From positions 438 to 58,677 of the forward strand of contig NZ_NPIH01000216.1 in NCBI RefSeq assembly GCF_012275575.1: a stretch of DNA of 58,240 nucleotides, read 5' to 3'. Below, piece after piece: positions 1-8,187 of this stretch. The stretch's first letter is position 1. Each line of letters begins with the position of its first letter. Origin of the DNA: Paraburkholderia sp. SG-MS1 (GTDB taxonomy: Bacteria > Pseudomonadota > Gammaproteobacteria > Burkholderiales > Burkholderiaceae). Made by a program: the position numbers and the translations under genes. The notes below the pieces were generated by a model. The model worked only from the letters and a program-made list of their open reading frames with translations. It was not told the origin of the DNA and searched no databases.

Positions 1-206
1 TTGCAGGAAGGTCTGCGGGCTTGCGCCGCCGCGCCGTTTTTTCGTCCGCGCCGCTTGCCTGATCGCCGTCCAATCGAATCGAAATAACAGAAGTTCAAAT
101 TCGATATTGGACGCCAGGTCTCCTTCGTTTGAAGATTCCCTTCGTCGGCGTGTCGCGCGATTCGCGGCACGCATGCAGGTGATCCACAGAAAAACCAGGA
201 GACGAC

Positions 207-1685
207 GTGGTCAAACGATACCAGCTCTATATCGGCGGACGGCGCGAGGACGCGACCGGCAATCGGATGCTGCCGAGCATCAATCCCTACACCGGCGCCG
301 TATGGGCCGACATCCCGGACGCGAGCGCGGCCGACGTCTCGCGCGCCGTCGCCGCGGCCAGCCGGGCGTTTCATGACGGCTGGCGCAACACGCCGGGCGT
401 GCTGCGCGCGGCGCTGATGCACAAGCTCGCGACGTTGATCGAAGCGAATGCCGAGCGTCTGTCCACCATCGAGAGCACGGACAATGGCAAGATCGTGCGC
501 GAGACGCGTCCGCAGATGTTGTGGGTAGGCCGTCAACTGCGTTACTTCGCGGGCTACGCCGACAAGCTGTTCGGCCAGCAACTGCCGCTCGATCAGCCCA
601 ATACGCTCGACTACCTGTCGCTCGAACCGTACGGTGTGGTCGGTCTGATCACCGCATGGAATTCTCCGCTCGCGTTGCTCGCTAACAAGCTTGCACCCGC
701 GCTCGCGGCGGGCAATTGTGTGGTCGTCAAACCGTCGGAGCACGCGTCGGCATCGACGCTGGAATTCGCGTCTCTGGTGGAGGAAGCGGGCTTCCCGCCC
801 GGCGTCTTCAACGTCGTGACGGGCGGCGCGGAAACCGGCCGCGCGCTGGTCGAAGACCCCGGCGTGTCACTGGTCAGTTTCACTGGCAGCCCGAACGTGG
901 GCCGCCATATCGCCGCCGCTGCCGGCCGTCGGCTGGTCCCGGTCAAGCTGGAACTGGGCGGCAAGTCGCCGAACATCATCTTCGACGATGCCGATCTCGA
1001 CAAGGCTGTCGTCGGCGCGCTGGCGGGCATCTTCGGTGCGACTGGCCAAACGTGTGTCGCCGGCTCGCGTCTCGTGGTGCAGCGCGGCGTGTACGACAAA
1101 GTGATCGAGCGGCTCGCGACGCGCGCCCGCGCGATCCGCATGGGCGATCCGCTCGACCCCGCCACCGAGATGGGCGCGGTCGCGAACGAACCGCAGTATC
1201 GCCGCATCCTCGCCGCGATCGACGCCGCGAAGGACGCGGGCGGACGCCTCGTCACGGGCGGCAAACGGGCCAGCGGTCCGGGCCTCGATCAAGGCTACTT
1301 CATCGAGCCGACAATCTTCGCGGATATCGACAATCGCAGCGAACTGGCGCAGGAAGAAATCTTCGGCCCGGTACTCGCGATCATTCCGTTCGATACGGAG
1401 GCCGAAGCAATCGCGATCGCCAACGACACACGCTACGGCCTCGCGGCAGGCATCTGGTCGCGTGATATCGCGCGCGTGATGCGCGTGTCCAAAGCGATTC
1501 AGGCGGGCAGCGTCTGGGTCAATACCTATCGGGCGCTGGCCGCCCAGGCGCCGTTCGGCGGCTTCAAGGAATCGGGCATCGGACGCGAGCGCGGCGAGGC
1601 CGGCCTGCACGAATACATGACCACCAAGAACGTGATGATCGATTACTCGGACGGCGTTCGCGACCCGTTCGCCATCCGCACGTAA
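207..1685 (+). CDS. NAD(P)-dependent aldehyde dehydrogenase
   Basis: A 492-residue soluble aldehyde dehydrogenase of the usual family length, oxidising an aldehyde to a carboxylate with NAD(P)+. The catalytic cysteine is C283 in GQTCVAGSR, the general base is E249 in LELGGKSP, and N152 of AWNSPL would form the oxyanion hole. FTGSPNVGR is the Rossmann-turn segment. I chose the GTG start at 207 because AGGAG lies 5 bases upstream and no ATG is better placed. It is followed after 82 bases by a beta-hydroxyacid dehydrogenase, a pairing typical of alcohol/aldehyde catabolic modules. The substrate cannot be read from sequence. Family call is firm, pathway is inference. Confidence 0.95.
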   Translation: MVKRYQLYIGGRREDATGNRMLPSINPYTGAVWADIPDASAADVSRAVAAASRAFHDGWRNTPGVLRAALMHKLATLIEANAERLSTIESTDNGKIVRETRPQMLWVGRQLRYFAGYADKLFGQQLPLDQPNTLDYLSLEPYGVVGLITAWNSPLALLANKLAPALAAGNCVVVKPSEHASASTLEFASLVEEAGFPPGVFNVVTGGAETGRALVEDPGVSLVSFTGSPNVGRHIAAAAGRRLVPVKLELGGKSPNIIFDDADLDKAVVGALAGIFGATGQTCVAGSRLVVQRGVYDKVIERLATRARAIRMGDPLDPATEMGAVANEPQYRRILAAIDAAKDAGGRLVTGGKRASGPGLDQGYFIEPTIFADIDNRSELAQEEIFGPVLAIIPFDTEAEAIAIANDTRYGLAAGIWSRDIARVMRVSKAIQAGSVWVNTYRALAAQAPFGGFKESGIGRERGEAGLHEYMTTKNVMIDYSDGVRDPFAIRT

Positions 1686-1692
1686 AGACGTT

Positions 1693-1726
1693 CGCGGCGC
1701 GCCGACCTATTGCGCGCCGCGTCTTT
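1693..1726 (+). terminator. Intergenic GC hairpin behind the aldehyde dehydrogenase
   Basis: Arms CGCGGCGCGC (1693-1702) and GCGCGCCGCG (1712-1721) form a perfect 10-bp stem, and TCTTT follows. The flanking AAAGA/TCTTT can extend it. It could act as a partial terminator or a mRNA-stabilising element between the first and second gene. Confidence 0.55.
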
Positions 1727-1767
1727 GTCCTCGAAGCAATCCGCGACAACGATTATCAGGAGACACC

Positions 1768-2670
1768 ATGAGTCAAAACCAGCGAATCGGCTTTATCGGC
1801 CTCGGCGTGATGGGTGGGCCGATGTGCACGAATCTCACGCGCGGGTCAGGTCAGCAGGTCCACGTATTCGACACGTCGAAGGAAGCGGTCGCCAAACTGG
1901 TGGAGGCCGGCGCGACGGCGGAAGACAGTATTGCGTCGCTCGCGAGCAAGGTGGACGTCGTGTTTCTATCACTGCCGTCGATCGATCAGGTCGAGACGGT
2001 ATGCGCGGAACTGCGCGAGGCGGGCGACACCCTGCGCCTGATCGTCGACATGAGCACGAGTGATGTTTCGCGCACCAAAGCATTGGCGGAATCACTCGCG
2101 AAAGACGGCATCGCGTACGCCGATGCGCCGGTGGCCCGTACCGCCGAGGCGGCCGTCAAGGGCACGTTGCTCATCACCGTGGGCGGCAGCGAAGCGCTGT
2201 TCGCATCGATTCGTCCGTTGCTCGAATGCATGGGCAGCGACATCCTGCACTGCGGCGAGGTCGGCGCGGGCCAGATGGTGAAGATCCTCAACAACATGAT
2301 GGTCTTCATGACGGTGAATGCGCTCTCGGAAATCATCACGATAGGCCGGCGCGCGGGGCTCGACGGCCAGGTGCTGTTCGACCTGCTGTCCAAGGGTTCG
2401 GCCGACAGCTTCGTGCTGCGCAACCACGGCATGAAGTCGTTGGCCGCCGACACGTTCCCGGAGAAGGTATTCCCGCTGCTGTATGCGATCAAGGATGCCG
2501 GCCTCGCGTTGACGCTGGCCGAGCAGGGCGATTTCAAACCGCACATCGCGCAGTACACCTACGATTTGTTGTGCGAGGCGCGCGATGCTGGCTTTGGTCA
2601 GAACTATCATCCAGCGATCGTGCAGATCGTCGATGGCCGCGCGAGCGGGAAGGCGAAATCCGCAGCCTGA
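1768..2670 (+). CDS. Beta-hydroxyacid dehydrogenase (3-hydroxyisobutyrate dehydrogenase family)
   Basis: A 300-residue NAD(P)-dependent oxidoreductase of the 6-phosphogluconate/3-hydroxyisobutyrate dehydrogenase superfamily. The N-terminal Rossmann motif GFIGLGVMGGPM (residues 8-19), the DMSTSD segment (94-99) and the catalytic lysine K172 in GQMVKILNN are visible. The substrate-binding loop reads DAPVARTAEAAVKGTL instead of the canonical DAPVSGG-type sequence, so the hydroxyacid is probably not the standard 3-hydroxyisobutyrate, tartronate semialdehyde or similar. AGGAG at 1760-1764 supports the start. It lies in the same direction as the aldehyde dehydrogenase and is convergent with the LysR gene downstream. 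Family firm, substrate unknown. Confidence 0.93.
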   Translation: MSQNQRIGFIGLGVMGGPMCTNLTRGSGQQVHVFDTSKEAVAKLVEAGATAEDSIASLASKVDVVFLSLPSIDQVETVCAELREAGDTLRLIVDMSTSDVSRTKALAESLAKDGIAYADAPVARTAEAAVKGTLLITVGGSEALFASIRPLLECMGSDILHCGEVGAGQMVKILNNMMVFMTVNALSEIITIGRRAGLDGQVLFDLLSKGSADSFVLRNHGMKSLAADTFPEKVFPLLYAIKDAGLALTLAEQGDFKPHIAQYTYDLLCEARDAGFGQNYHPAIVQIVDGRASGKAKSAA

Positions 2671-2734
2671 ATGATGAATGGCGGCCGACTTCATATTTTG
2701 CAGCCGGCCGAATGCTTAAGCGAGCGCGGCCCGC

Positions 2735-3637
2735 TCAGCCGGGCTCGCTCTCGTCTCCCGCGAGTCGCGGAAGAATCGACGCCACGATTTTGCGCGTCAA
2801 CGCGGACGCATGACGTTCGCACCAGATCGCTTCCATGCGCACACTGCCGGCGGTCATCGGCAATTCCCGAAACCGCACGCCCGGAAACGCGCTGCGTGCA
2901 TACGCGCGCGGGACGAGCGAAACGCCGAAGCCCAGGTGCACCATCTGGAAGATGATCAGCGGATTGCGCGCGGTATGGCGGATTTCCGGGCTGAAACCAG
3001 CCTGGTGGCAACACGCGACGATCGCATCGAAAACCGCCGGAGCGTGTTCGCGCGACAATCCCACCATCGCTTCATTGGCCATATCCGCGAGCTTGAAGTC
3101 CGGTTTGGTGGCCAGCCAGTGGTGATCGGGCACGACGGCGACTAACGCCTCGCTGAAGATCGGCGCGTGACTGAGTTTCATCCGATCCGGCCGCACATGA
3201 ACGATGCCGAGATCGAGCACGCCTTGCGCGACGGCGACGACCTGATCCTGCGACTGCATGTCGTTCACCGAAATCTCGACGTGCGGAAACGCCTCCCGCA
3301 TCAGCGTCAGAAACGTCGGCATCACGCTGAACAGCGCGGCCGTGGCCACGCCGACGCGCAGCACGCCCGCGTCGCTATTGGCGGTTCGCACGGTCGCATT
3401 GACGGCCGTGCGCAGCTGATCGAGCAGCAGCCGGCTCTCGCGCAGAAAGACCGCGCCGGCGTCGGTGAGTTTGACCTCGCGTTTCGTGCGCGCGAAGAGT
3501 TGCACGCCCATCTCCGTTTCGAGCGCCTTGATGTGCTGCGAAAGCGGCGGCTGTGAAATGTGCAGACGCTCCGCGGCGCGGCTGAAACTCAGTTCTTCCG
3601 CGACCGCAACGAAGGAGCGCAGATGCCTCATGTCCAT
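2735..3637 (-). CDS. LysR-family transcriptional regulator
   Basis: A ~300-residue LysR-type regulator. The N-terminal winged helix-turn-helix is seen as MRHLRSFVAVAEELSFSRAAERLHISQPPLSQHIKALE, here cited only as its diagnostic parts 'SFSRAAERLHISQPPLSQ' and 'LETEMGVQLF', followed by a periplasmic-binding-like effector domain. I start it at MDMRHL (3637) rather than at the upstream in-frame codon, because LysR proteins begin just before this helix and an AGGCG lies upstream. It is transcribed in the same direction as the MmgE/PrpD and hydrolase genes behind it, so it probably controls them or the convergent dehydrogenases. Aromatic-catabolism-type regulators look like this. Confidence 0.93.
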   Translation of the reverse strand: MDMRHLRSFVAVAEELSFSRAAERLHISQPPLSQHIKALETEMGVQLFARTKREVKLTDAGAVFLRESRLLLDQLRTAVNATVRTANSDAGVLRVGVATAALFSVMPTFLTLMREAFPHVEISVNDMQSQDQVVAVAQGVLDLGIVHVRPDRMKLSHAPIFSEALVAVVPDHHWLATKPDFKLADMANEAMVGLSREHAPAVFDAIVACCHQAGFSPEIRHTARNPLIIFQMVHLGFGVSLVPRAYARSAFPGVRFRELPMTAGSVRMEAIWCERHASALTRKIVASILPRLAGDESEPG

Positions 3638-3776
3638 GACGTATCGCCTGTGAACGCAGAATGACGGGAGGAGCGGCCTCGCGGACGACACCGCGCAGGC
3701 CCGGATATGGTGGGAGATTCTATAGGCAGCGCGATTGGCGATAAAGCCTCGTGCGAATGCGGTCGCGAAAACGACG

Positions 3777-3804
3777 AAGCCCGGCGGGTTCCATAGCCGG
3801 GCTT
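3777..3804 (-). terminator. Hairpin terminator behind the MmgE/PrpD gene
   Basis: Arms AAGCCCGGC (3777-3785) and GCCGGGCTT (3796-3804) are perfectly complementary over 9 bp with a 10-base loop. It lies 59 bases past the stop of the leftward MmgE/PrpD gene, and on that strand CGTCGTTTTCG follows. This places a likely transcription break between that gene and the LysR gene. Confidence 0.6.
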
Positions 3805-3862
3805 TGCCGCTGCGACGAGAGAGGCGCTGCGAAGAAGTATCGATGCACCCGCCGCGTCAGTG

Positions 3863-5266
3863 TCAGCCGAGCGCTCGCATGACATCGCGCACCGGCGTCT
3901 CGGGCGTGGCCGACAGCAAGGCATCGAGTACGGTGTCGACGCCTTGTGCCGGCAATGTCAAACCGGCGTTGCCGCGGAATTTGCGGACGATCTCCTCGAG
4001 CGACAGCGCGCGCTCACCGCTGCCGAGGTTCATCGGCACATCCGCGCGCAGCGTGCGGCCATCGCCAAGCGTGACGCTCACCGCGCCCGAGAAGTACTTC
4101 GGGAAGTTCGAAGCGGCTTCCTTAATGCACTCGGTTTTCGCGGCGAGTGACAGGATGTGCGGATCGCGCAGGCTCTCGTCGCTGAGTTCCGCGAGCGTGA
4201 AGCGATCCCGTACGAAGCACGCGGCCACGACGAACTGCGCGCTGAACTTGGCTTCATAGTCGCTTTTCGGCACGATCTTGGCGCTCGCCGGTTCTGCGAC
4301 GATGGGCAGTGTGGCTTCGGGCAATTCGCATACGATGCGCTCGATCTTCGCGTCGGGGCCGAGTTCGCGGCGCAGTTGCAGCGCGGCTTCGGCGCAGCCA
4401 TGAATGAAGTGGCACACGGGGTAGGGCTTGATCGACGTGTCGAGCATCGTCCAGTTCGAGCCCAGTTCGTCGGCGATCGAATCGGCGTCGACTTCGCTGG
4501 CGAAGCCTTGCAGATGGGTGTCGATGAGGCCGAAGCGGCCTTCGTACGGACGTTGCGGACCGGCGAAACCGGCCTGCGCCATATGCGCCGCCGTGATGCC
4601 GGCGAGTGCGCCCCAGCCGGGGTGCATGCGCTTGGTCCATGCGCCGTTTTCGAGGAAAACCTGCACGCCGGACGCGGTGCTCGCCGAGATCCCTTGTGCG
4701 CAGACGATCTGTTCGGCCGTGAGGCCAAGCAGCTTGCCCGCGACGACGGCCGAACTGAAATGCGACACGATGCCGGTCGCGTGGAAGCCGACGTGGTGAA
4801 AGCCGCCCTTTACTGCGCGGCCCAGCCGGATCGCGGTTTCCATCCCGGCGACGTAAGCGGTGATCATGTCTCCCCAGCTTGCGTTGCTCGATTCGGCCAA
4901 TGCGAGAGCAGCGGGCAGACATGCCACGGAGGGATGAACGATGCTGGCGGGATGCGTGTCGTCGAAGTCGAGTCCGTGTATCAGGTAGCCATTGGCAAGC
5001 GCCGCATCGCGCGCAGCGAGTTGCATATCGGCGCCGATCACGGTGGCGTTGCCCGAACCCGCCGCCGCGCGGATGCCGTTCATGCCGGGTCCGGCAAACG
5101 GAAAGTGATGCGAAGCAAACGCGAGCCCGATCGCATCGACGATGTGGTGGATGGACTTGACCCGGACAGTCTCGGGGATCGCGGCAAGGGTCAGGTCGTG
5201 CGCGAAAGTCGCCAGGGCTTGCGCGATATTGCCGGCGGGCTGGCGTAGAACGGAGGTGCTATGCAT
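3863..5266 (-). CDS. MmgE/PrpD family protein
   Basis: A ~467-residue member of the MmgE/PrpD superfamily, which holds 2-methylcitrate dehydratase, cis-aconitate decarboxylase and iminodisuccinate epimerase. Characteristic stretches are NGYLIHGLDFDDTHPASIVHP (only part quoted: 'HGLDFDDTHPASIVHPS'), 'CAQGISASTASGVQVFLENG', 'KRMHPGWGALAGITAA' and 'KPYPVCHFIHGCAEAA'. I start at MHSTSV (5266), where AGAGAGA precedes the ATG, not at the upstream codon 5314. The next gene upstream is the metal-dependent hydrolase, transcribed the same way 116 bases earlier, so they are likely co-transcribed. The genuine PrpD partners PrpB/PrpC are absent, so a methylcitrate role is unlikely; a dehydratase or isomerase on a catabolic dicarboxylate is a better guess. 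Confidence 0.9.
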   Translation of the reverse strand: MHSTSVLRQPAGNIAQALATFAHDLTLAAIPETVRVKSIHHIVDAIGLAFASHHFPFAGPGMNGIRAAAGSGNATVIGADMQLAARDAALANGYLIHGLDFDDTHPASIVHPSVACLPAALALAESSNASWGDMITAYVAGMETAIRLGRAVKGGFHHVGFHATGIVSHFSSAVVAGKLLGLTAEQIVCAQGISASTASGVQVFLENGAWTKRMHPGWGALAGITAAHMAQAGFAGPQRPYEGRFGLIDTHLQGFASEVDADSIADELGSNWTMLDTSIKPYPVCHFIHGCAEAALQLRRELGPDAKIERIVCELPEATLPIVAEPASAKIVPKSDYEAKFSAQFVVAACFVRDRFTLAELSDESLRDPHILSLAAKTECIKEAASNFPKYFSGAVSVTLGDGRTLRADVPMNLGSGERALSLEEIVRKFRGNAGLTLPAQGVDTVLDALLSATPETPVRDVMRALG

Positions 5267-5382
5267 GAATGGTCTCTCTGGAAACTGGCGCGACGGCGTG
5301 CTGGCCCGGCGCAAGCGCGCCGGGCCAGGTTATCGCGTGAATGAATGCGTGGTGTCGTGAACGGATGCGCTCGCGTCGCAGG

Positions 5383-6468
5383 TCAGTTTTCGCACGCGGC
5401 GTCGCCGATACGATAGGTCCGCGCGGCAGTGTCGTAGAACAGATCGGTTTTCTCCGACTCGCTCGAATTGGCCGCGAGCCGCTTGAAGGCGTTCCACACC
5501 GTGGCGTAGCTTGCAGACGCGCGATCGACCGGGAAGTTGCTCTCGAACATGCAACGGTTCGTGCCGAAGGCCTCGATCACAGCGTCCACCGTCGGACGCC
5601 AGGCCTGGGCGAGTGTGATCGAAGACGGCGGCGCCGGCTGGCTGACGAAGTCGTAGCCAAATACGGTCGTGCCATAGCCGCCGATCTTCATGACGATGTT
5701 CGGACATGCCGCGAGCGGCGCGAGCAGCGGCAGCCATTCTTCGAACGCGGCCTGCTGACGGCCGGCATACGGGCCGACTCCAAGCAGCCCGCCGATGTGG
5801 TCGAGCACGATGGTCGTCTCCGGCACTGCGCGAGCCAGATCGATGACGTCCTGGAGTTGCGTGTGATAGACCCACGCGTCGAACGTCAGACCGAGTCTGG
5901 CGAGACGCCGCACGCCGGCACGAAAAGCGTGGTCGGCATAGAGGCCGAGTGGCGGCCGTGACAGCACGCCATGCTGAAACGATTCATGACGCGAGGCCGC
6001 TACACGAATCCCGCGAAAGCGGCCCTTGCCGGCATCGATCTGCGCGCCCAGCACGTCTTCGATCGCGTCGCCGAGCAGCAGGTCGGCATAGCCGACGATT
6101 CCTGCCGCGACGTCGGTCTGCGCGCCGCCTGCGCGCGCGGCTTCGGCGAGCCGTACCACCGCTTCGGTTTCGCCCAGCGGCCTGAACCGTTCTTCACCGG
6201 CGTGGCGGTATTCCCAGCCGCATTGCACATACACGGTGCTCTCGATCTTGTGACCGGCGCCGGTGTCGCGCAGCAGATCGTCGAGGCCGTAGCCGCCCCA
6301 GTGATGCGAGAAGTGATGATGCGGATCGATGATCCGCCGCCCCGGTTCAAGCGGCGGCTCCTGGCCGCTTGCCAGCCATTCGGCGTGCGGATGGCGGGTT
6401 TGCAGAAGCGGCGGATTCTCCTGGGTTGGGGCCGGGGCGGCGTGCGCAGCCTGCGTTGAAGCGTTCAC
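5383..6468 (-). CDS. Amidohydrolase-superfamily metal-dependent hydrolase
   Basis: A 361-residue TIM-barrel hydrolase of the amidohydrolase-2 type (relatives include 2-pyrone-4,6-dicarboxylate lactonase). The metal-binding start motif is IIDPHHHF (D48, H50, H52), further signature pieces are VLDHIGGLLG and MFESNFPVD, which carries the late acidic residue. The GTG start at 6468 is preceded by GGAGGAG, an excellent ribosome binding site. It heads a leftward unit with MmgE/PrpD and possibly LysR, and is divergent from the FMN-monooxygenase operon over a 315-base spacer. Likely opens a lactone or cleaves an ester/C-C bond; the substrate is not determinable. Confidence 0.9.
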   Translation of the reverse strand: MNASTQAAHAAPAPTQENPPLLQTRHPHAEWLASGQEPPLEPGRRIIDPHHHFSHHWGGYGLDDLLRDTGAGHKIESTVYVQCGWEYRHAGEERFRPLGETEAVVRLAEAARAGGAQTDVAAGIVGYADLLLGDAIEDVLGAQIDAGKGRFRGIRVAASRHESFQHGVLSRPPLGLYADHAFRAGVRRLARLGLTFDAWVYHTQLQDVIDLARAVPETTIVLDHIGGLLGVGPYAGRQQAAFEEWLPLLAPLAACPNIVMKIGGYGTTVFGYDFVSQPAPPSSITLAQAWRPTVDAVIEAFGTNRCMFESNFPVDRASASYATVWNAFKRLAANSSESEKTDLFYDTAARTYRIGDAACEN

Positions 6469-6553
6469 GAAATGTCTCCTCCGAAGGAAGTGGCCAAGGT
6501 GTTCGCAATGACGGGACAGTGGTCAGTGCGACTCGCTGGATCTATTCGTCAAG

Positions 6554-6692
6554 CGGATGAATGTCTGCGCACGGTGCGGATTCATTCGTCCGAAAGCAGG
6601 GAATGAGGCGCGAATCAGGCTTGGCGACAAGCATACCCAAATCGATGCGGCCTCCATAGAGGGCGATTCATTCGATATGCCTATAGATCTAT
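6554..6692. promoter_or_regulatory. Candidate operators in the 315-base divergent spacer
   Basis: Between the divergent hydrolase and monooxygenase genes lie an inverted repeat CGGATGAATG (6554-6563) / CATTCGTCCG (6583-6592, 9 of 10 complementary), a direct repeat GATTCATTCG (6579-6588 and 6665-6674), and a perfect palindrome ATAGATCTAT (6683-6692). Such a spacing fits a LysR-type regulator acting on both directions. Binding is inference. Confidence 0.4.
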
Positions 6693-6783
6693 CCGACAGT
6701 GCAAATTGTCCTCGGCACCCGCTTGGGAATACCTTTGCTTCCGTGCATCCCACTGCTCAATTCATCACGAGGACAACTACATC

Positions 6784-8148
6784 ATGAATTCCGCAAAGCC
6801 ACGGCAAATGGCGCTGGTCGCATTTCTTCAGGCGCAAAACTGCAGCAACTACGCGGGCTCGTGGCGGCATCCGTCGAGCATGACGGACTATCTGTCTCCC
6901 GAGTATTACCAGCGCGTTGCCCGCACGCTCGAAGAAGGCAAGTTCGACATGGCGTTCTTCGACGATCGCCTCGCGATGCCCGACATCTATGGCAATGGTC
7001 ATCGCGAAACCGTCCGGTACGGCGTGCGCGCAATCAAGCTCGAACCGACCTCGGTGCTGATGGCGATGGGCATGGTGACGTCCCGTCTCGGCCTGGGCGC
7101 GACGTATTCGACCACATATTACGAACCGTTCCACGTCGCGCGTCTGTTCGCCACGCTGGACCTGATGACGAAGGGCCGCGTGGCCTGGAACGTCGTCACG
7201 TCGATGAACGACTCGGAGGCCGCCAACTTCGGCGCCGACGAGCACCTCGATCACGACGTTCGCTACGACCGCGCCGACGAATTCATGGAAGTGGTGATGG
7301 GCCACTGGGATACCTGGCGCGAAGGCGCGATCGTCGCCGACAAGCAGGAGAGCTATTTCGCCGACCCGTCGATGGTGACGCGCCTCGACCATAAGGGACG
7401 CTTCTTCAATTCACGCGGCCCGCTGACGGTGCCGCGTTCGACCCAAGGCCACCCGGTGATTCTGCAGGCGGGGCAGAGCGGGCGCGGGCTGGCCTTTGCC
7501 GCCCGTTGGGCCGAAGTGGTCTTCGCGAAGTATCCGACGCTCGAAAACGGCATCAAGCAATATCAGGCGTTGAAGGCGGGCGTGGCCGCGGCGGGGCGCG
7601 ATCCGGGCTCGGTGAAGATCTGCGCCGAAGTCAAGCTCATCGTTGGCGACACCGAGGCCGAAGCGCGCGAGAAGCACGACCTGATCGCTTCGCTGTCGCG
7701 TCCGATCGACGGCCTCACGATGATCGGCGAAACGCTGAACATCGATTTCGCGGGCCGCCCGTACGACCAGCCGTTCACCGATGAAGAACTCGCCGCGGTG
7801 TCGTGGCAGAGCCTGCGCGACAAGGTGGTTCAGGTCAGCGGCAAACGCAATCCGTCGGTGAAGGACTTCGTCGAGGCATCCGGACGCGGCACGCTGCGCG
7901 ATGGCCCCTGCTTCGTCGGCACCGGCGCGCAGGTGGCCGAGCAGATGATCGAATGGTTCGACAAGGCGTGCGACGGCTTCGTGTTGTCGGCGACCTATGT
8001 GCCGGGCACGTACGAGGACATCGTGCGGCTCGTGGTGCCCGAACTGCAAAAACGCGGCGTGTTCCGCAAGGAATACGAGGACGGCACGTTGCGCAGCCAT
8101 CTGGGCCTGCGCAAACCGCGCGCCGGCGACTGGCGCAATCCGTCGTGA
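6784..8148 (+). CDS. FMN-dependent monooxygenase, NtaA/SnaA/DszA family
   Basis: A 454-residue flavin-dependent oxygenase of the bacterial-luciferase fold, nitrilotriacetate-monooxygenase-like. These enzymes use FMNH2 delivered by a separate reductase and act on aminopolycarboxylates, sulfones, terpenoids or similar. Diagnostic pieces: LGLGATYSTTYYEPFHVAR, DLMTKGRVAWNVVTS, and GHPVILQAGQSGRGLAFAAR. I take the ATG at 6784 (MNSAKPRQ), with AGGA upstream, rather than an earlier in-frame codon, because the family fold begins right here. It heads a five-gene rightward operon whose last gene is the matching flavin reductase and whose fourth gene makes a flavin precursor. Family call firm, substrate unknown. 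Confidence 0.93.
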   Translation: MNSAKPRQMALVAFLQAQNCSNYAGSWRHPSSMTDYLSPEYYQRVARTLEEGKFDMAFFDDRLAMPDIYGNGHRETVRYGVRAIKLEPTSVLMAMGMVTSRLGLGATYSTTYYEPFHVARLFATLDLMTKGRVAWNVVTSMNDSEAANFGADEHLDHDVRYDRADEFMEVVMGHWDTWREGAIVADKQESYFADPSMVTRLDHKGRFFNSRGPLTVPRSTQGHPVILQAGQSGRGLAFAARWAEVVFAKYPTLENGIKQYQALKAGVAAAGRDPGSVKICAEVKLIVGDTEAEAREKHDLIASLSRPIDGLTMIGETLNIDFAGRPYDQPFTDEELAAVSWQSLRDKVVQVSGKRNPSVKDFVEASGRGTLRDGPCFVGTGAQVAEQMIEWFDKACDGFVLSATYVPGTYEDIVRLVVPELQKRGVFRKEYEDGTLRSHLGLRKPRAGDWRNPS

Positions 8149-8187
8149 TACGCGCGTGAACAGAACCACATAGGAGAATCCGTCGAA

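Noticed and set aside
1..206. Frames at the left window edge before the aldehyde dehydrogenase
   Set aside because: Only an Arg-rich out-of-frame reading overlapping the real gene; no complete gene or recognisable partial gene.
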